Assembly (NCBI GenBank): GCA_039679805.1
Contig: JBDKUD010000265.1
Location: 1 to 33,713, forward strand
Direction of reading: 5' to 3'
DNA from: JBDKUD01 sp039679805
GTDB lineage: Bacteria; Bacillota; Syntrophomonadia; Syntrophomonadales; Syntrophomonadaceae
Length of the DNA: 33,713 bases
The notes beneath the pieces are model-generated. The model was not told the origin of the DNA, ran no database searches, and worked only from the letters and a program-made list of their open reading frames with translations. Shown piece by piece: positions 15,925 through 23,381 of the stretch. Position numbers and translations under genes: made by a program. Within the stretch, counting starts at the first letter, position 1. Each line of letters begins with the position of its first letter.

Positions 15925-17276
15925 TGTCTTCTGAAAAACAACCCACTAATTTACTTAATAATACTTTGCTCAAACGTTTCCTAAAAAGCAATTGGTACCC
16001 TCAGATTTTCCAATTGATGGCCTTGTTTGTTTTTGCAATCGTAATGGTAGAAGCTTTAGCCGGACCCTTGGATCCAAGTGAAAACTTCGCTACTGCCGCC
16101 ACGTGGATTATTTGGTTTCCTCTATTACCTTTGCTCTTTTTCCTGTTTGGTAGGTTTTGGTGTTCAATTTGCCCGTTTTCCTGGATTAGCGACATAACCC
16201 AAAAGCTGTTTGGGGCTAACCTAAAGGTTCCTAACTTTATCCGAAGGTACGGGCTCTGGATAATTGATATTGTCTTCATCTTTATAACTTGGTCTGACCA
16301 CATTTGGGGGATAGTGGAGTCTCCCCGGGGCACAGGGGTCGTCTTAACTTTACTTTTCGGTGGTGTTATGATAACGGGTATGTTTTTCGAGCGTCGTACC
16401 TGGTGCCGTCACATCTGTTTTCTAGGTGGTGTGTCTAGTAACTATTCGCGAGCCGGTATGTTGGAGCTGCGAGCCAATAAGGACATATGCCGAAATTGTA
16501 AAACCAGGGATTGTTATAAGGGGAATGATAAAGCAACTGGATGCCCTATGTTTGAATTTCCAATGGTTATGGAAACCAACGCAAATTGTAATCTATGTGC
16601 GAATTGTATCAAGACTTGTCCTCATGATTCTATAAGGATTTCCCCTCGCATACCTACCAGTGAATTCTGGTCGCAGACTAGAGCACACTTTGAGGAATCT
16701 TTTTTAGCGATTGTACTTGTAGGTATTGTATTTGTACAAAATATTACGATGCTGGACGTTTATTCGTCATTTCTCAAGTGGGTAGAGCAATTATTAGGTA
16801 TTAGTAACGTTAATGTGGCATTTACGATCCTATTTATTTTGGCTATGGCTGCTCCAGTAATACTAATTTTTACCGCTACAGCTTTTTCAAAAAGATTTAC
16901 CGGTGAGACGCTAGCCAATGCTTTTGCAAGGTTTGGTTACGCAGTAATTCCACTTGATCTCGCTGGCATGTTGGCACACAATTTATTCCACATCTTAGCA
17001 GAAGGGAAGGCAATATACTTTACTTTAATGGGCTTATTCGGAATGCACATGGAAGGATCAATGGCATTGGTCTCAGATCCGACGATTCAGATAATGCAAT
17101 ACTTTTTAGTAGTCGCTGGAACTTTCGGCTCCCTTTACACTGCTTATAGGATTGCCAGAAATAACTATGGTGTAAGTAAAGCTTTATCGGTATCTATGCC
17201 TTATTTTGTTATCATCCTTATATTCGGTGTCGTAAACTTTCTTGCCTTTACGGTAAGAATGGGGCTGCGTATGTAA
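15924..17276 (+). CDS. FixG/CcoG-like membrane polyferredoxin
   Basis: A 450-residue protein with about eight hydrophobic segments. Membrane-face Cys pairs are CSIC (80, 83) and CRHIC (161, 165), as in the NapH/FixG/CcoG group. A cytoplasmic cluster domain follows with Cys189, 192, 197 and 207, then CNLCANCIKTCP (222-232), which can hold two [4Fe-4S] clusters. The C-terminal half has further helices with His residues (LAHNLFHIL, MHMEG). CcoG reduces Cu(II) for oxidase assembly in proteobacteria; here no oxidase is visible, so copper or other metal reduction linked to the Met-rich exported partner is a hypothesis. It overlaps the upstream gene by one base. Confidence 0.82.
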   Translation: MSSEKQPTNLLNNTLLKRFLKSNWYPQIFQLMALFVFAIVMVEALAGPLDPSENFATAATWIIWFPLLPLLFFLFGRFWCSICPFSWISDITQKLFGANLKVPNFIRRYGLWIIDIVFIFITWSDHIWGIVESPRGTGVVLTLLFGGVMITGMFFERRTWCRHICFLGGVSSNYSRAGMLELRANKDICRNCKTRDCYKGNDKATGCPMFEFPMVMETNANCNLCANCIKTCPHDSIRISPRIPTSEFWSQTRAHFEESFLAIVLVGIVFVQNITMLDVYSSFLKWVEQLLGISNVNVAFTILFILAMAAPVILIFTATAFSKRFTGETLANAFARFGYAVIPLDLAGMLAHNLFHILAEGKAIYFTLMGLFGMHMEGSMALVSDPTIQIMQYFLVVAGTFGSLYTAYRIARNNYGVSKALSVSMPYFVIILIFGVVNFLAFTVRMGLRM

Positions 17277-17299
17277 CTTTAAAACTCGTAGCATAACTA

Positions 17300-17331
17300 A
17301 AAGGGGTAGTTAACGGACAAACTACCCCTTT
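17300..17331 (+). terminator. Terminator after the FixG-like gene
   Basis: AAAGGGGTAGTT pairs perfectly with AACTACCCCTTT around an eight-base loop, a 12-bp stem ending in a short T-run. Confidence 0.9.
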
Positions 17332-17400
17332 ATATAAACTCAATTACAAAAATGTTAAAGCTGAATAATATAAATAGATTTATCTTCCTTCTTAAATACT

Positions 17401-17520
17401 TGTCAGATTTGCTTTGATTCCGAAAGAGGGTACTACAAGCAAATAGGTGAATATTTGGTTTGCCAAAACTGCGGGTAGGCAACCCACCATTTCTACTATC
17501 GATGTTAGAAGTGACAATTA
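17401..17520 (+). pseudogene. Remnant of a Cys-rich protein, DUF2318-like
   Basis: The stretch 17277-17640 has no intact gene. From 17401 the frame reads CQICFDSERGYYKQIGEYL then VCQNCG and stops at 17476. After a one-base shift it continues RQPTISTIDVRSDN. Two CxxC pairs around a Tyr-rich, Gly-containing strand recall the DUF2318 / FtrD-like iron-sulfur domain, whose full C-terminal Gly-Gly-Cys-Asn-Pro block is missing here. No start codon or ribosome site remains. Such domains often sit beside FixG-like and metal-transport genes, which fits the neighbour upstream. The family call is from memory and moderate. Confidence 0.4.
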
Positions 17521-17640
17521 GAGACCTTTACCCAATCCCTCATTTTTTTAATTATCAGAATAATTACCAAGCTTTCATCACAAGCTTCTATTATAAATAT
17601 TTTGGTATGGAAGTTTTTTTATCTACATGGAGGTGATGAA

Positions 17641-17832
17641 ATGATGGGACAATATATGATGGGATATGGTGGCGGAATATACTGGTTATGGATGTTTATA
17701 ATGATGCTGGCTATGGTAGCTGGGTGGATTATATTACTGCTGGCACTGTGGAGAATAATGACGGCCAACCAGTCTATAGCACGCAGTGTTGAAGAAATAG
17801 CAAAAAAATCGGCGTCACATCCGCCAGAATAA
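17641..17832 (+). CDS. Small Met-rich membrane protein
   Basis: A 63-residue protein beginning MMGQYMMGYGGGIYWLWMFIMMLAM-, one transmembrane helix rich in Met and Trp, then a polar helix (NQSIARSVEEIAKK). GGAGGTGA at 17629-17636 serves the ATG at 17641. The exposed N-terminal Met/Gly/Tyr motif resembles small proteins found beside copper and silver resistance genes in Firmicutes, but there is no His-rich or SHOCT C-terminal domain. I do not know its function. A long hairpin follows. Confidence 0.65.
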   Translation: MMGQYMMGYGGGIYWLWMFIMMLAMVAGWIILLLALWRIMTANQSIARSVEEIAKKSASHPPE

Positions 17833-17843
17833 TTCATCAAAGT

Positions 17844-17877
17844 AACGACCTCGGATCATTTTTGATCCGAGGTCGTT
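17844..17877. terminator. 15-bp perfect hairpin between convergent genes
   Basis: AACGACCTCGGATCA and TGATCCGAGGTCGTT pair perfectly around a TTTT loop. It separates the rightward Met-rich gene from the end of the leftward sulfur operon. Neither side has a long T-run, but the stem is very stable and could stop both transcripts. Confidence 0.75.
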
Positions 17878-17893
17878 CTAGTACAAGTAGGTC

Positions 17894-18142
17894 TTATGCC
17901 AATCCACCTTTTTCTACATATATAGTGTAGGTCCCATCATTATTATTTACCACCTGGATTACTTTGTGTCCTTCATCTTTTATACTTCGGGGGACATTTT
18001 GAATCGGTTCACCTTCGTTCATTCTAATCTCCAGAATCTGTCCATTCTCTAGTTCTTCCAGGGCTACCTTGGCTTTGACAAATGTAATCGGACACACCAC
18101 ATCACATATATCTACAAAATCATCTGCTTTATATTCACTCAT
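17894..18142 (-). CDS. TusA/SirA-family sulfur carrier protein
   Basis: An 82-residue protein of the TusA fold, which passes persulfide sulfur on a conserved cysteine. The motif is DICDVVCPITFVKAKVALE: Cys17-Pro18 is the active pair, but the second Pro of the usual CPxP is Thr, and Cys13 sits four residues before it. GGAGGAGG precedes the ATG at 18142, and the start overlaps the stop of the sulfite reductase gene (ATGA), so the two are coupled. It is the last gene of the sulfur operon. It may carry sulfide-derived sulfur from the reductase to the ThiS-like protein; this is inference. Confidence 0.85.
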   Translation of the reverse strand: MSEYKADDFVDICDVVCPITFVKAKVALEELENGQILEIRMNEGEPIQNVPRSIKDEGHKVIQVVNNNDGTYTIYVEKGGLA

Positions 18143-19005
18143 TTTAAGACCTCCTCCAAGTCCTCTTGCAGTAAATCCCATCCTACTCGATCCAGGGTAC
18201 TTCCAAACCGTTCACCCTGTTTGCCGTATTTTTCGAAAAAAGCCAGGGTGCTGTCTATAATTTCAAATAACTTTTCAATAGAAAAGATAATTGGCAGCAG
18301 CTGGCTGCCTACAGCAATCTTATTTCCGAAGCGTCCCCCGAAAGATAAAATGAATCCGCTTTCTCCTTGCCAGGCTTCGGCAGGGCAGGATTTTACGCAG
18401 CGTCCGCAGTAATTGCAGCCGCTTTCTTCAAAAGCCAGGCTCTGGTCATCCTTATTGATACTAATAGCTTGTACAGGACATACCGCTTCACATAAACCGC
18501 AAAAGCTGCATTCCGTTCCATTCCATTCAGGCTTCAGTCCGCCTTTAATTCCCAGGTCATTCTCTTCAGCCTTGAGGCAATTGTTCCGGCATCCGGTAAT
18601 ACCAAATTTAAATTTATGCGGGAGATCTCTGGCGAAATATCTTTCATCTAATTTTTGTGCTAATGCAGTTGTGTCAATCAAACCGCTGGGGCATATAGCA
18701 TTACCCTGGCAGGCGGTGATGGTTCTCACCCGTGGGCCGCATGCCCCGGTTTCTAAACCGGCCTGAGCCAGTTCCTGTTTTACTATATCTATATCTTCGA
18801 GTTTAATAAACGGAATCTCAATGCCCTGCCGGGAAGTCAGATGTACATATCCGTGCCCATATTTTTGGGAGATTTCATAAACAGCTGTTAATTGTTCAGA
18901 TTTTATTTGTCCGCCAACAATCCTTAACCGCATGGAAAAGTTGCCTGGTTGAACCTGCCGCATAAAGCCGCCTTTTTTTAGTTCCTTGTAATCCACTCCA
19001 CCCAT
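18139..19005 (-). CDS. Siroheme/[4Fe-4S] sulfite reductase, AsrC-like single subunit
   Basis: A 288-residue reductase for the six-electron step from sulfite to sulfide. The coupled siroheme-cluster ligands are Cys99 and Cys105 in ACQGNAICPSG and Cys139 and Cys143 in GCRNNCLKAE. An inserted two-cluster ferredoxin domain follows with CSFCGLCEAVCP (166-176) and CNYCGRCVKSCP (197-207). This matches AsrC and related small anaerobic sulfite reductases. AsrA and AsrB electron-transfer subunits are absent. GGAGGAG precedes the ATG at 19005; a TTG at 19020 in the same frame is part of that site. One base separates it from the peptidase gene. Confidence 0.88.
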   Translation of the reverse strand: MGGVDYKELKKGGFMRQVQPGNFSMRLRIVGGQIKSEQLTAVYEISQKYGHGYVHLTSRQGIEIPFIKLEDIDIVKQELAQAGLETGACGPRVRTITACQGNAICPSGLIDTTALAQKLDERYFARDLPHKFKFGITGCRNNCLKAEENDLGIKGGLKPEWNGTECSFCGLCEAVCPVQAISINKDDQSLAFEESGCNYCGRCVKSCPAEAWQGESGFILSFGGRFGNKIAVGSQLLPIIFSIEKLFEIIDSTLAFFEKYGKQGERFGSTLDRVGWDLLQEDLEEVLK

Positions 19006-19006
19006 T

Positions 19007-19423
19007 TTATTCTCCTCCAATAATTAATTCTTCAGCCGATACATGTTGGTTAACAATATTGAAGCCCTTTAAAACAACTTTATCTTTATCCATTAATGAC
19101 ATAATTAAATAGCTTTTAGCGGGGTCAAAAGCCAGTCTTATATCCTCTTGTGAAGGCCGGGCCGGAGTGGCCGGATGACTGTGAAAGTTTCCCAGTAAAA
19201 CCCAACCGTTGGCTCTCATATCTTTCACCGCACTTAATTGTTCTTTGGGATCCATGGAAAAGTGCTCCGGGCTGTGATCAACGTTGGTGAGAAAATAAAC
19301 TTTCTCAACTGATTTTTGTCCATGTTCAATTCTTCCCGCCAGTAAACCGCAGGCCTCGTTGGGAAGTTCATTAAAGCAATGATCCAACATATCTTTATAA
19401 TAGTACTTATCTAAAACAATCAT
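19007..19423 (-). CDS. JAMM (M67) metallopeptidase for sulfur-carrier protein, Mec+/HcyD-like
   Basis: A 138-residue zinc peptidase. Glu23 in NEACGLLAG and HSHPATPARPSQED (His81, His83, Ser91, Asp94) form the complete JAMM site, H-x-H-x10-D with Ser. Bacterial members next to ThiS-like proteins either trim the carrier C-terminus (HcyD type) or release cysteine from it (Mec+ of CysO). The ThiS-like protein here has residues beyond its Gly-Gly, so trimming is needed. It ends one base before the sulfite reductase start, and the E1 gene ends at 19424, directly before it. Confidence 0.85.
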   Translation of the reverse strand: MIVLDKYYYKDMLDHCFNELPNEACGLLAGRIEHGQKSVEKVYFLTNVDHSPEHFSMDPKEQLSAVKDMRANGWVLLGNFHSHPATPARPSQEDIRLAFDPAKSYLIMSLMDKDKVVLKGFNIVNQHVSAEELIIGGE

Positions 19424-20245
19424 TTAATCACCTGCTGTCTTCAGGTCGCATGGTGCCTGCTCATAATCCTGCAAATGGTCAATTGTAGGTTTCTCACCGC
19501 AAACCTGACAGCTTTTGCGCCAGGAAATTCTAACTTTTCTGAATTCCATTTTTAAGGCATTATAAGTAAGCAGATATCCATTTAAGAGTTCTCCAATACC
19601 CAGGATATATTTTATAGCCTCAGTTGCCTGAATGGTCCCGATAATTCCACCCATTACCCCCAGAACACCGGCCTGACTGCAGGTAGGAACAGCATCCGGC
19701 GGGGGCGGATCTTTGAAAACGCAGCGGTAACAGGGCCCTGCTCCGGGAATATAGGTCATGGTTTGGCCTTCAAATCTGATTATCCCGGCATGAGAAAAAG
19801 GTTTTGCCAAAAGTACACAAGCATCATTAATGAGAAATTTAGCCGGGAAATTATCGGTTCCATCAATTATAAAATCATATTCCTGATCTTTAATGATATC
19901 CGTAATGTTATTAGAGCTGACCCATTCTCTGTAGGTAACTACATTAACGTCACTATTCATTTCATTAATTGTTTCTTTGCCGGAAAACACTTTAGGTTTG
20001 CCTACATCTCTATTTAAGTGAATAATCTGCCTTTGCAGATTGGATAAATCCACATTATCAAAATCAACCAGGCCGATAGTACCGATTCCTGCGGCAGCCA
20101 AATACAGAGCAGCAGGTGCGCCCAAGCCTCCGGTACCAATAATAAGAACTTTGGAATTCAATAGCTTGCTTTGCCCTTTAGCACCCACATCTTTTAGAAT
20201 AATATGCCGCGAATATCTTTCCAATTGCTGATTTGTTAAGTTCAT
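19424..20245 (-). CDS. MoeB/ThiF-like E1 enzyme (carrier-adenylating, HcyF-like)
   Basis: A 273-residue ATP-dependent enzyme that adenylates the C-terminal Gly of a ubiquitin-like sulfur carrier. GTGGLGAPAAL (37-47) is the nucleotide loop, NLQRQI holds the conserved Arg and IIDGTDNFPAK the conserved Asp. Zinc ligands are Cys172/Cys175 (CYRC) and Cys246/Cys249 (CQVC). Cys189 in PTCSQAGVLG is at the position used for thioester or persulfide formation in this family. No rhodanese domain is fused. The start overlaps the stop of the carrier gene (ATGA). Confidence 0.9.
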   Translation of the reverse strand: MNLTNQQLERYSRHIILKDVGAKGQSKLLNSKVLIIGTGGLGAPAALYLAAAGIGTIGLVDFDNVDLSNLQRQIIHLNRDVGKPKVFSGKETINEMNSDVNVVTYREWVSSNNITDIIKDQEYDFIIDGTDNFPAKFLINDACVLLAKPFSHAGIIRFEGQTMTYIPGAGPCYRCVFKDPPPPDAVPTCSQAGVLGVMGGIIGTIQATEAIKYILGIGELLNGYLLTYNALKMEFRKVRISWRKSCQVCGEKPTIDHLQDYEQAPCDLKTAGD

Positions 20246-20451
20246 TTGCTTCCACCGCCCATGTAATAAAGAAACTCAATCTCATCACCGGCATTAATTA
20301 CTTTTAATGCGAATTGGTCATGTTCTATGATTTCGTCATTGATTTGCACAGTAACGTAATCCGGCATCTCGACCTTTTGCATGATCAATAACTCTTCCAC
20401 GGTGACCGCCTGTTCCAATGTCACATCTTCTCCGTTAATTACAACCTTCAT
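20242..20451 (-). CDS. ThiS-like sulfur carrier protein with C-terminal Ser-Lys extension
   Basis: A 69-residue ubiquitin-like protein (MKVVINGEDVTLE..., TVEELL, VTVQINDEII, AGDEIEFLYYMGGGSK). Carriers of this family end in Gly-Gly, which is adenylated and turned into a thiocarboxylate. Here Gly65-67 are followed by Ser68-Lys69, so the protein is made as an inactive precursor. The JAMM peptidase two genes downstream is the expected trimming enzyme. No thiamine genes (thiG, thiH, thiE) are nearby, while sulfate reduction genes are, so it more likely serves cysteine or homocysteine synthesis, as HcyS does in Wolinella. GGAGGG precedes the ATG. Confidence 0.88.
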   Translation of the reverse strand: MKVVINGEDVTLEQAVTVEELLIMQKVEMPDYVTVQINDEIIEHDQFALKVINAGDEIEFLYYMGGGSK

Positions 20452-20492
20452 GTGCAGCCCTCCAGCTTTTTAAATAATTTTTAATGTTCAAA

Positions 20493-22214
20493 CTAGATAT
20501 TATAATCTTCCTCAGGTATTTCGGATGTATTGCTAAATTTGATCTGCCGGTACTTCATAAAATCCATCCACTTGTTGGCAAATGCAGCCAATCTGTTACC
20601 AACACCAGCGTTTTCATATTCATTAACCAGCTTAGTGAAAGCTTCCTGACTATCAACTTTTATATAGGCACCATTAGTATCGAGAACTGGAACTGAACTG
20701 AAGTTATATTCTTTAAATTTTACAATTGCATCCAACCGGGACTTCCTTATCCTGGCAGCCAGACACGATTTAAAATCAACCACATCGAAATTATCCGGGT
20801 AACAATAGGTATCTCCGGTTACCGGGACCACGCTGCCATTCTCAAAAATGTGCGGTTTACCGGCTGCTATGGAGAGACTTCCTGCTGATAAAATGAAATA
20901 GTATTCATCAAAGCAGGTTACAATTATTTCAGCATTATCGCCGGATAGCTTGCTGGCCGTCTGTACCCCTTTTTCCCGGCCTGAAACTATACCGCCACCG
21001 CTGACATCATATCCGTCTATAAGTACGAATCGACCGGTATGAGGGTTATTCTTAAACTCATCAAAGCTGATATTTTCTTTGGTTTTAATAGTAACTTCTG
21101 CGACCCCATTGATTTTAACTTCGCTGGCATTTTCGATAGCATCAAGAGTGGCGGCTTCGATTACCTTGCTGATTGAAATAACCTCACATTCCTGTTCCTG
21201 GGTAGCCAGCTTAAGTTTGTACTTTTTACCTTTAACAAGAGAATTCTTCCCCATCCAAAACAGGTTGGCCTTGAAGGTATCAGCAACCAGCGGCGGTTGC
21301 TGTTTGTGGGTGATTATTTCTCCCCGCTGGTTGAAAAACTCATCTTCAACCGTAATACCGATTGACATACCAGCATTGACAGTATCATGTTTATCCCTGT
21401 CTACCCAGTATTCAATAGATTTAACCCGGGTTAGCTTATTGCTGGGTGATATTAGGATCTCATCTCCGACATTTAAGGTACCGGATTCGATACGGCCGGC
21501 AATAATTCTTCGGTTGTCAAACTTATAAACATCCTGGATAGGAAACCGCAGGGGTTTATCCTCTAATCCTTTTTCTTTTTCAAAAAGGTCTATAGCTTTT
21601 AGAATCGGTTCACCTTTATACCAGGGCATTCTAGCTGAGTTATTCGTAATATTCTCACCATAGAAGGCCGAAATCGGGATATATTTTAGGGGATAAACAT
21701 GCAGGTTGTTGAGAAATCTATTCATTTCCCGGCGTATTTCATTAAATTTATCCTCTTCATAGTCTATAAGATCCATTTTATTGACTATTACATAAACCTT
21801 TTGAATTCCCAGCAAAGATAAAATATATCCATGCCTTTTGGATTGCTCCTGAACGCCTTCCCGGGCATCGATTATAAGCAGTGCAGCTTCAGCGCTGGCT
21901 GCACCGGAAATCATATTTTTAAGGAATTCCTTATGTCCGGGTGCATCAATGATTACATAATCCCGTTTTTCGGTAAAAAATTGAAGCTGGGTTGTGTCAA
22001 TAGTTATATTTTGTTTTTGTTCTTCTTCAAATGCATCCAGCAAATAGGCATATTCGAAAGGTTTGCCCTTCTCTTTGCAAACCTTTTGTACCCGGTCAAT
22101 CTTCCCTTGTTGAATTGATTTGGTATCGTATAATAGTCTGCCTATAAGCGTTGATTTTCCATGGTCCACATGTCCCACTACTACTATTTTCAAAGTTTCT
22201 CTATCATTTGCCAT
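20493..22214 (-). CDS. cysN: Sulfate adenylyltransferase GTPase subunit CysN with C-terminal extension
   Basis: A 573-residue EF-Tu-like GTPase that drives APS formation from sulfate and ATP together with CysD. GTP motifs are GHVDHGKS (14-21), DAPGHKEF, NKMD and SAFYG. Beta-barrel domains II and III follow to about residue 425. The remaining 140-odd residues (after GREKGVQTASKLSGDN) are not APS kinase: no second Walker A loop is visible. CysN of E. coli is about 475 residues. The extension has Cys residues (VTCFDE, DTYCYPD, FKSCLAAR) and I do not recognise it. GGAGG precedes the ATG; the gene follows cysD after 41 bases. Confidence 0.9.
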   Translation of the reverse strand: MANDRETLKIVVVGHVDHGKSTLIGRLLYDTKSIQQGKIDRVQKVCKEKGKPFEYAYLLDAFEEEQKQNITIDTTQLQFFTEKRDYVIIDAPGHKEFLKNMISGAASAEAALLIIDAREGVQEQSKRHGYILSLLGIQKVYVIVNKMDLIDYEEDKFNEIRREMNRFLNNLHVYPLKYIPISAFYGENITNNSARMPWYKGEPILKAIDLFEKEKGLEDKPLRFPIQDVYKFDNRRIIAGRIESGTLNVGDEILISPSNKLTRVKSIEYWVDRDKHDTVNAGMSIGITVEDEFFNQRGEIITHKQQPPLVADTFKANLFWMGKNSLVKGKKYKLKLATQEQECEVISISKVIEAATLDAIENASEVKINGVAEVTIKTKENISFDEFKNNPHTGRFVLIDGYDVSGGGIVSGREKGVQTASKLSGDNAEIIVTCFDEYYFILSAGSLSIAAGKPHIFENGSVVPVTGDTYCYPDNFDVVDFKSCLAARIRKSRLDAIVKFKEYNFSSVPVLDTNGAYIKVDSQEAFTKLVNEYENAGVGNRLAAFANKWMDFMKYRQIKFSNTSEIPEEDYNI

Positions 22215-22255
22215 TGTGTAACCTCCGGATGAATTTTTGATGTCTCTATAATTGC

Positions 22256-23056
22256 TTACATATATCCGTCTTTGCGTAGTTTTTGCATTGCGTAAGCATC
22301 TTCCTGGTCCTGGGCTCTGCCTGCTCTTTCACTTATTTGAGTGTTCTTTAATTCTTCAATTATTTGCTCAATTGTCGTGGCATTGGAATCTATCTTGCCA
22401 GTGCATGGTGCACAGCCCAGGCTTCTGTACCTTTTGCCGTTTTTGGCAAAATACAAATCAATTAAAGGAATTTTCTCCCGGCCAATGTAGGCCCAAATAT
22501 CAATTTCATTCCAATGCAGCAGTGGATGAACTCTTATATGATTTCCCCGGGGAAAATCAGTTTTAAATTGATCCCAGAGCTCAGGCGGCTGGTTGGTATA
22601 ATTCCATTCAGAATCTTTATTTCTTTCACTGAAGACTCTCTCTTTGGAACGGGAGCCTTCTTCATCCCTTCTTATACCCAATATCAGACCTTCAAACTCA
22701 TATTGGGTGACAACCTGTTGCAGAGCCTCAGTTTTTAAAGCCCGGCAGCATTCTAATCGCCCCTTCTCCGGTCCCATACCTGCCTTTAAAGCTTCCTGAT
22801 TGCTGTGGACAATAAGATCAAGGTTATATTCTTTGGCCATTCTATCACGGTAGGCAATCATTTCAGGGATCTTATAAGTTGTATCCACATGAATTAATGG
22901 AAACGGTGAATGACCGAAAAATGCCTTTTTAGTCAGCCATAATAATACTGTGGAATCCTTGCCAATTGACCACAGCATGCCTAATTTGCCGAACTTCTTG
23001 TATGCCTCCCTTAAAATAAAAATACTTTGTGCTTCCAATTGGTCTAAATGATCCAT
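22256..23056 (-). CDS. cysD: Sulfate adenylyltransferase catalytic subunit CysD
   Basis: A 266-residue enzyme of the PP-loop ATP pyrophosphatase group that makes adenylyl sulfate (APS). SIGKDST at residues 30-36 is the PP-loop, GIRRDEEGSRSKERVFS and RSLGCAPCTGKI are CysD hallmarks that separate it from PAPS reductase. Length is close to the family (about 300), slightly short at the N-terminus. AGGAGGAG lies before the ATG. It sits ten bases after aprB and ahead of cysN, so APS is made and reduced by products of the same transcript. Confidence 0.93.
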   Translation of the reverse strand: MDHLDQLEAQSIFILREAYKKFGKLGMLWSIGKDSTVLLWLTKKAFFGHSPFPLIHVDTTYKIPEMIAYRDRMAKEYNLDLIVHSNQEALKAGMGPEKGRLECCRALKTEALQQVVTQYEFEGLILGIRRDEEGSRSKERVFSERNKDSEWNYTNQPPELWDQFKTDFPRGNHIRVHPLLHWNEIDIWAYIGREKIPLIDLYFAKNGKRYRSLGCAPCTGKIDSNATTIEQIIEELKNTQISERAGRAQDQEDAYAMQKLRKDGYM

Positions 23057-23066
23057 AATTCTCCTC

Positions 23067-23381
23067 CTAGTACTGGTTTGCTTTATTCCTGCTAACAGTT
23101 ATTACTTTTTCCTGTTCGGATGGTTTAGTAAAAATCCAATTAATCTTTTCTCCGTCATATGTGGTACGAAGTATAGTACCCCTTCCCCCCAGGTCAGCTC
23201 CCAAGAAGAAGCTAATAGCACCAAAACTGCATTCCTTCAGGCAAGCAGTACATCCCCAGCAATCCCGGGGATAACGGTTAAACGTCTTTCCGGCTTCATC
23301 CTTATAAAGAAGACTTCCCGGGCATACATTACGGCATTTACCGCAGCCGGTGCATTTTTCACGATAAATCCTGATGCTCAT
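23067..23381 (-). CDS. aprB: APS reductase beta subunit (AprB-like ferredoxin)
   Basis: A 104-residue protein with two [4Fe-4S] motifs: Cys10, 13, 16, 20 (CTGCGKCRNVCP) and Cys41, 44, 47, 51 (CWGCTACLKEC). SFGAISFFLGADLGGRG then gives the AprB-type link to the flavin subunit. The long C-terminal tail of dissimilatory AprB, which wraps AprA, is missing; the protein ends soon after. I chose the ATG at 23381, which has AAGGG nine bases upstream; the ATG at 23390 touches that site. It overlaps the end of aprA by about 20 bases. Confidence 0.87.
   Translation of the reverse strand: MSIRIYREKCTGCGKCRNVCPGSLLYKDEAGKTFNRYPRDCWGCTACLKECSFGAISFFLGADLGGRGTILRTTYDGEKINWIFTKPSEQEKVITVSRNKANQY

Noticed and set aside
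17570..17600. Third copy of the tandem response-regulator box before the Met-rich gene
   Set aside because: CTTTCATCACAAGCTTCT has a spacing of 12 rather than 11 and poor match in the second half.
20242..20451. ThiS for thiamine synthesis
   Set aside because: No thiG, thiH, thiC or thiE is nearby and all neighbours belong to sulfate reduction; the extra Ser-Lys also points to JAMM processing.
20493..20940. APS kinase domain fused to CysN
   Set aside because: The C-terminal part lacks a Walker A loop and other CysC motifs.
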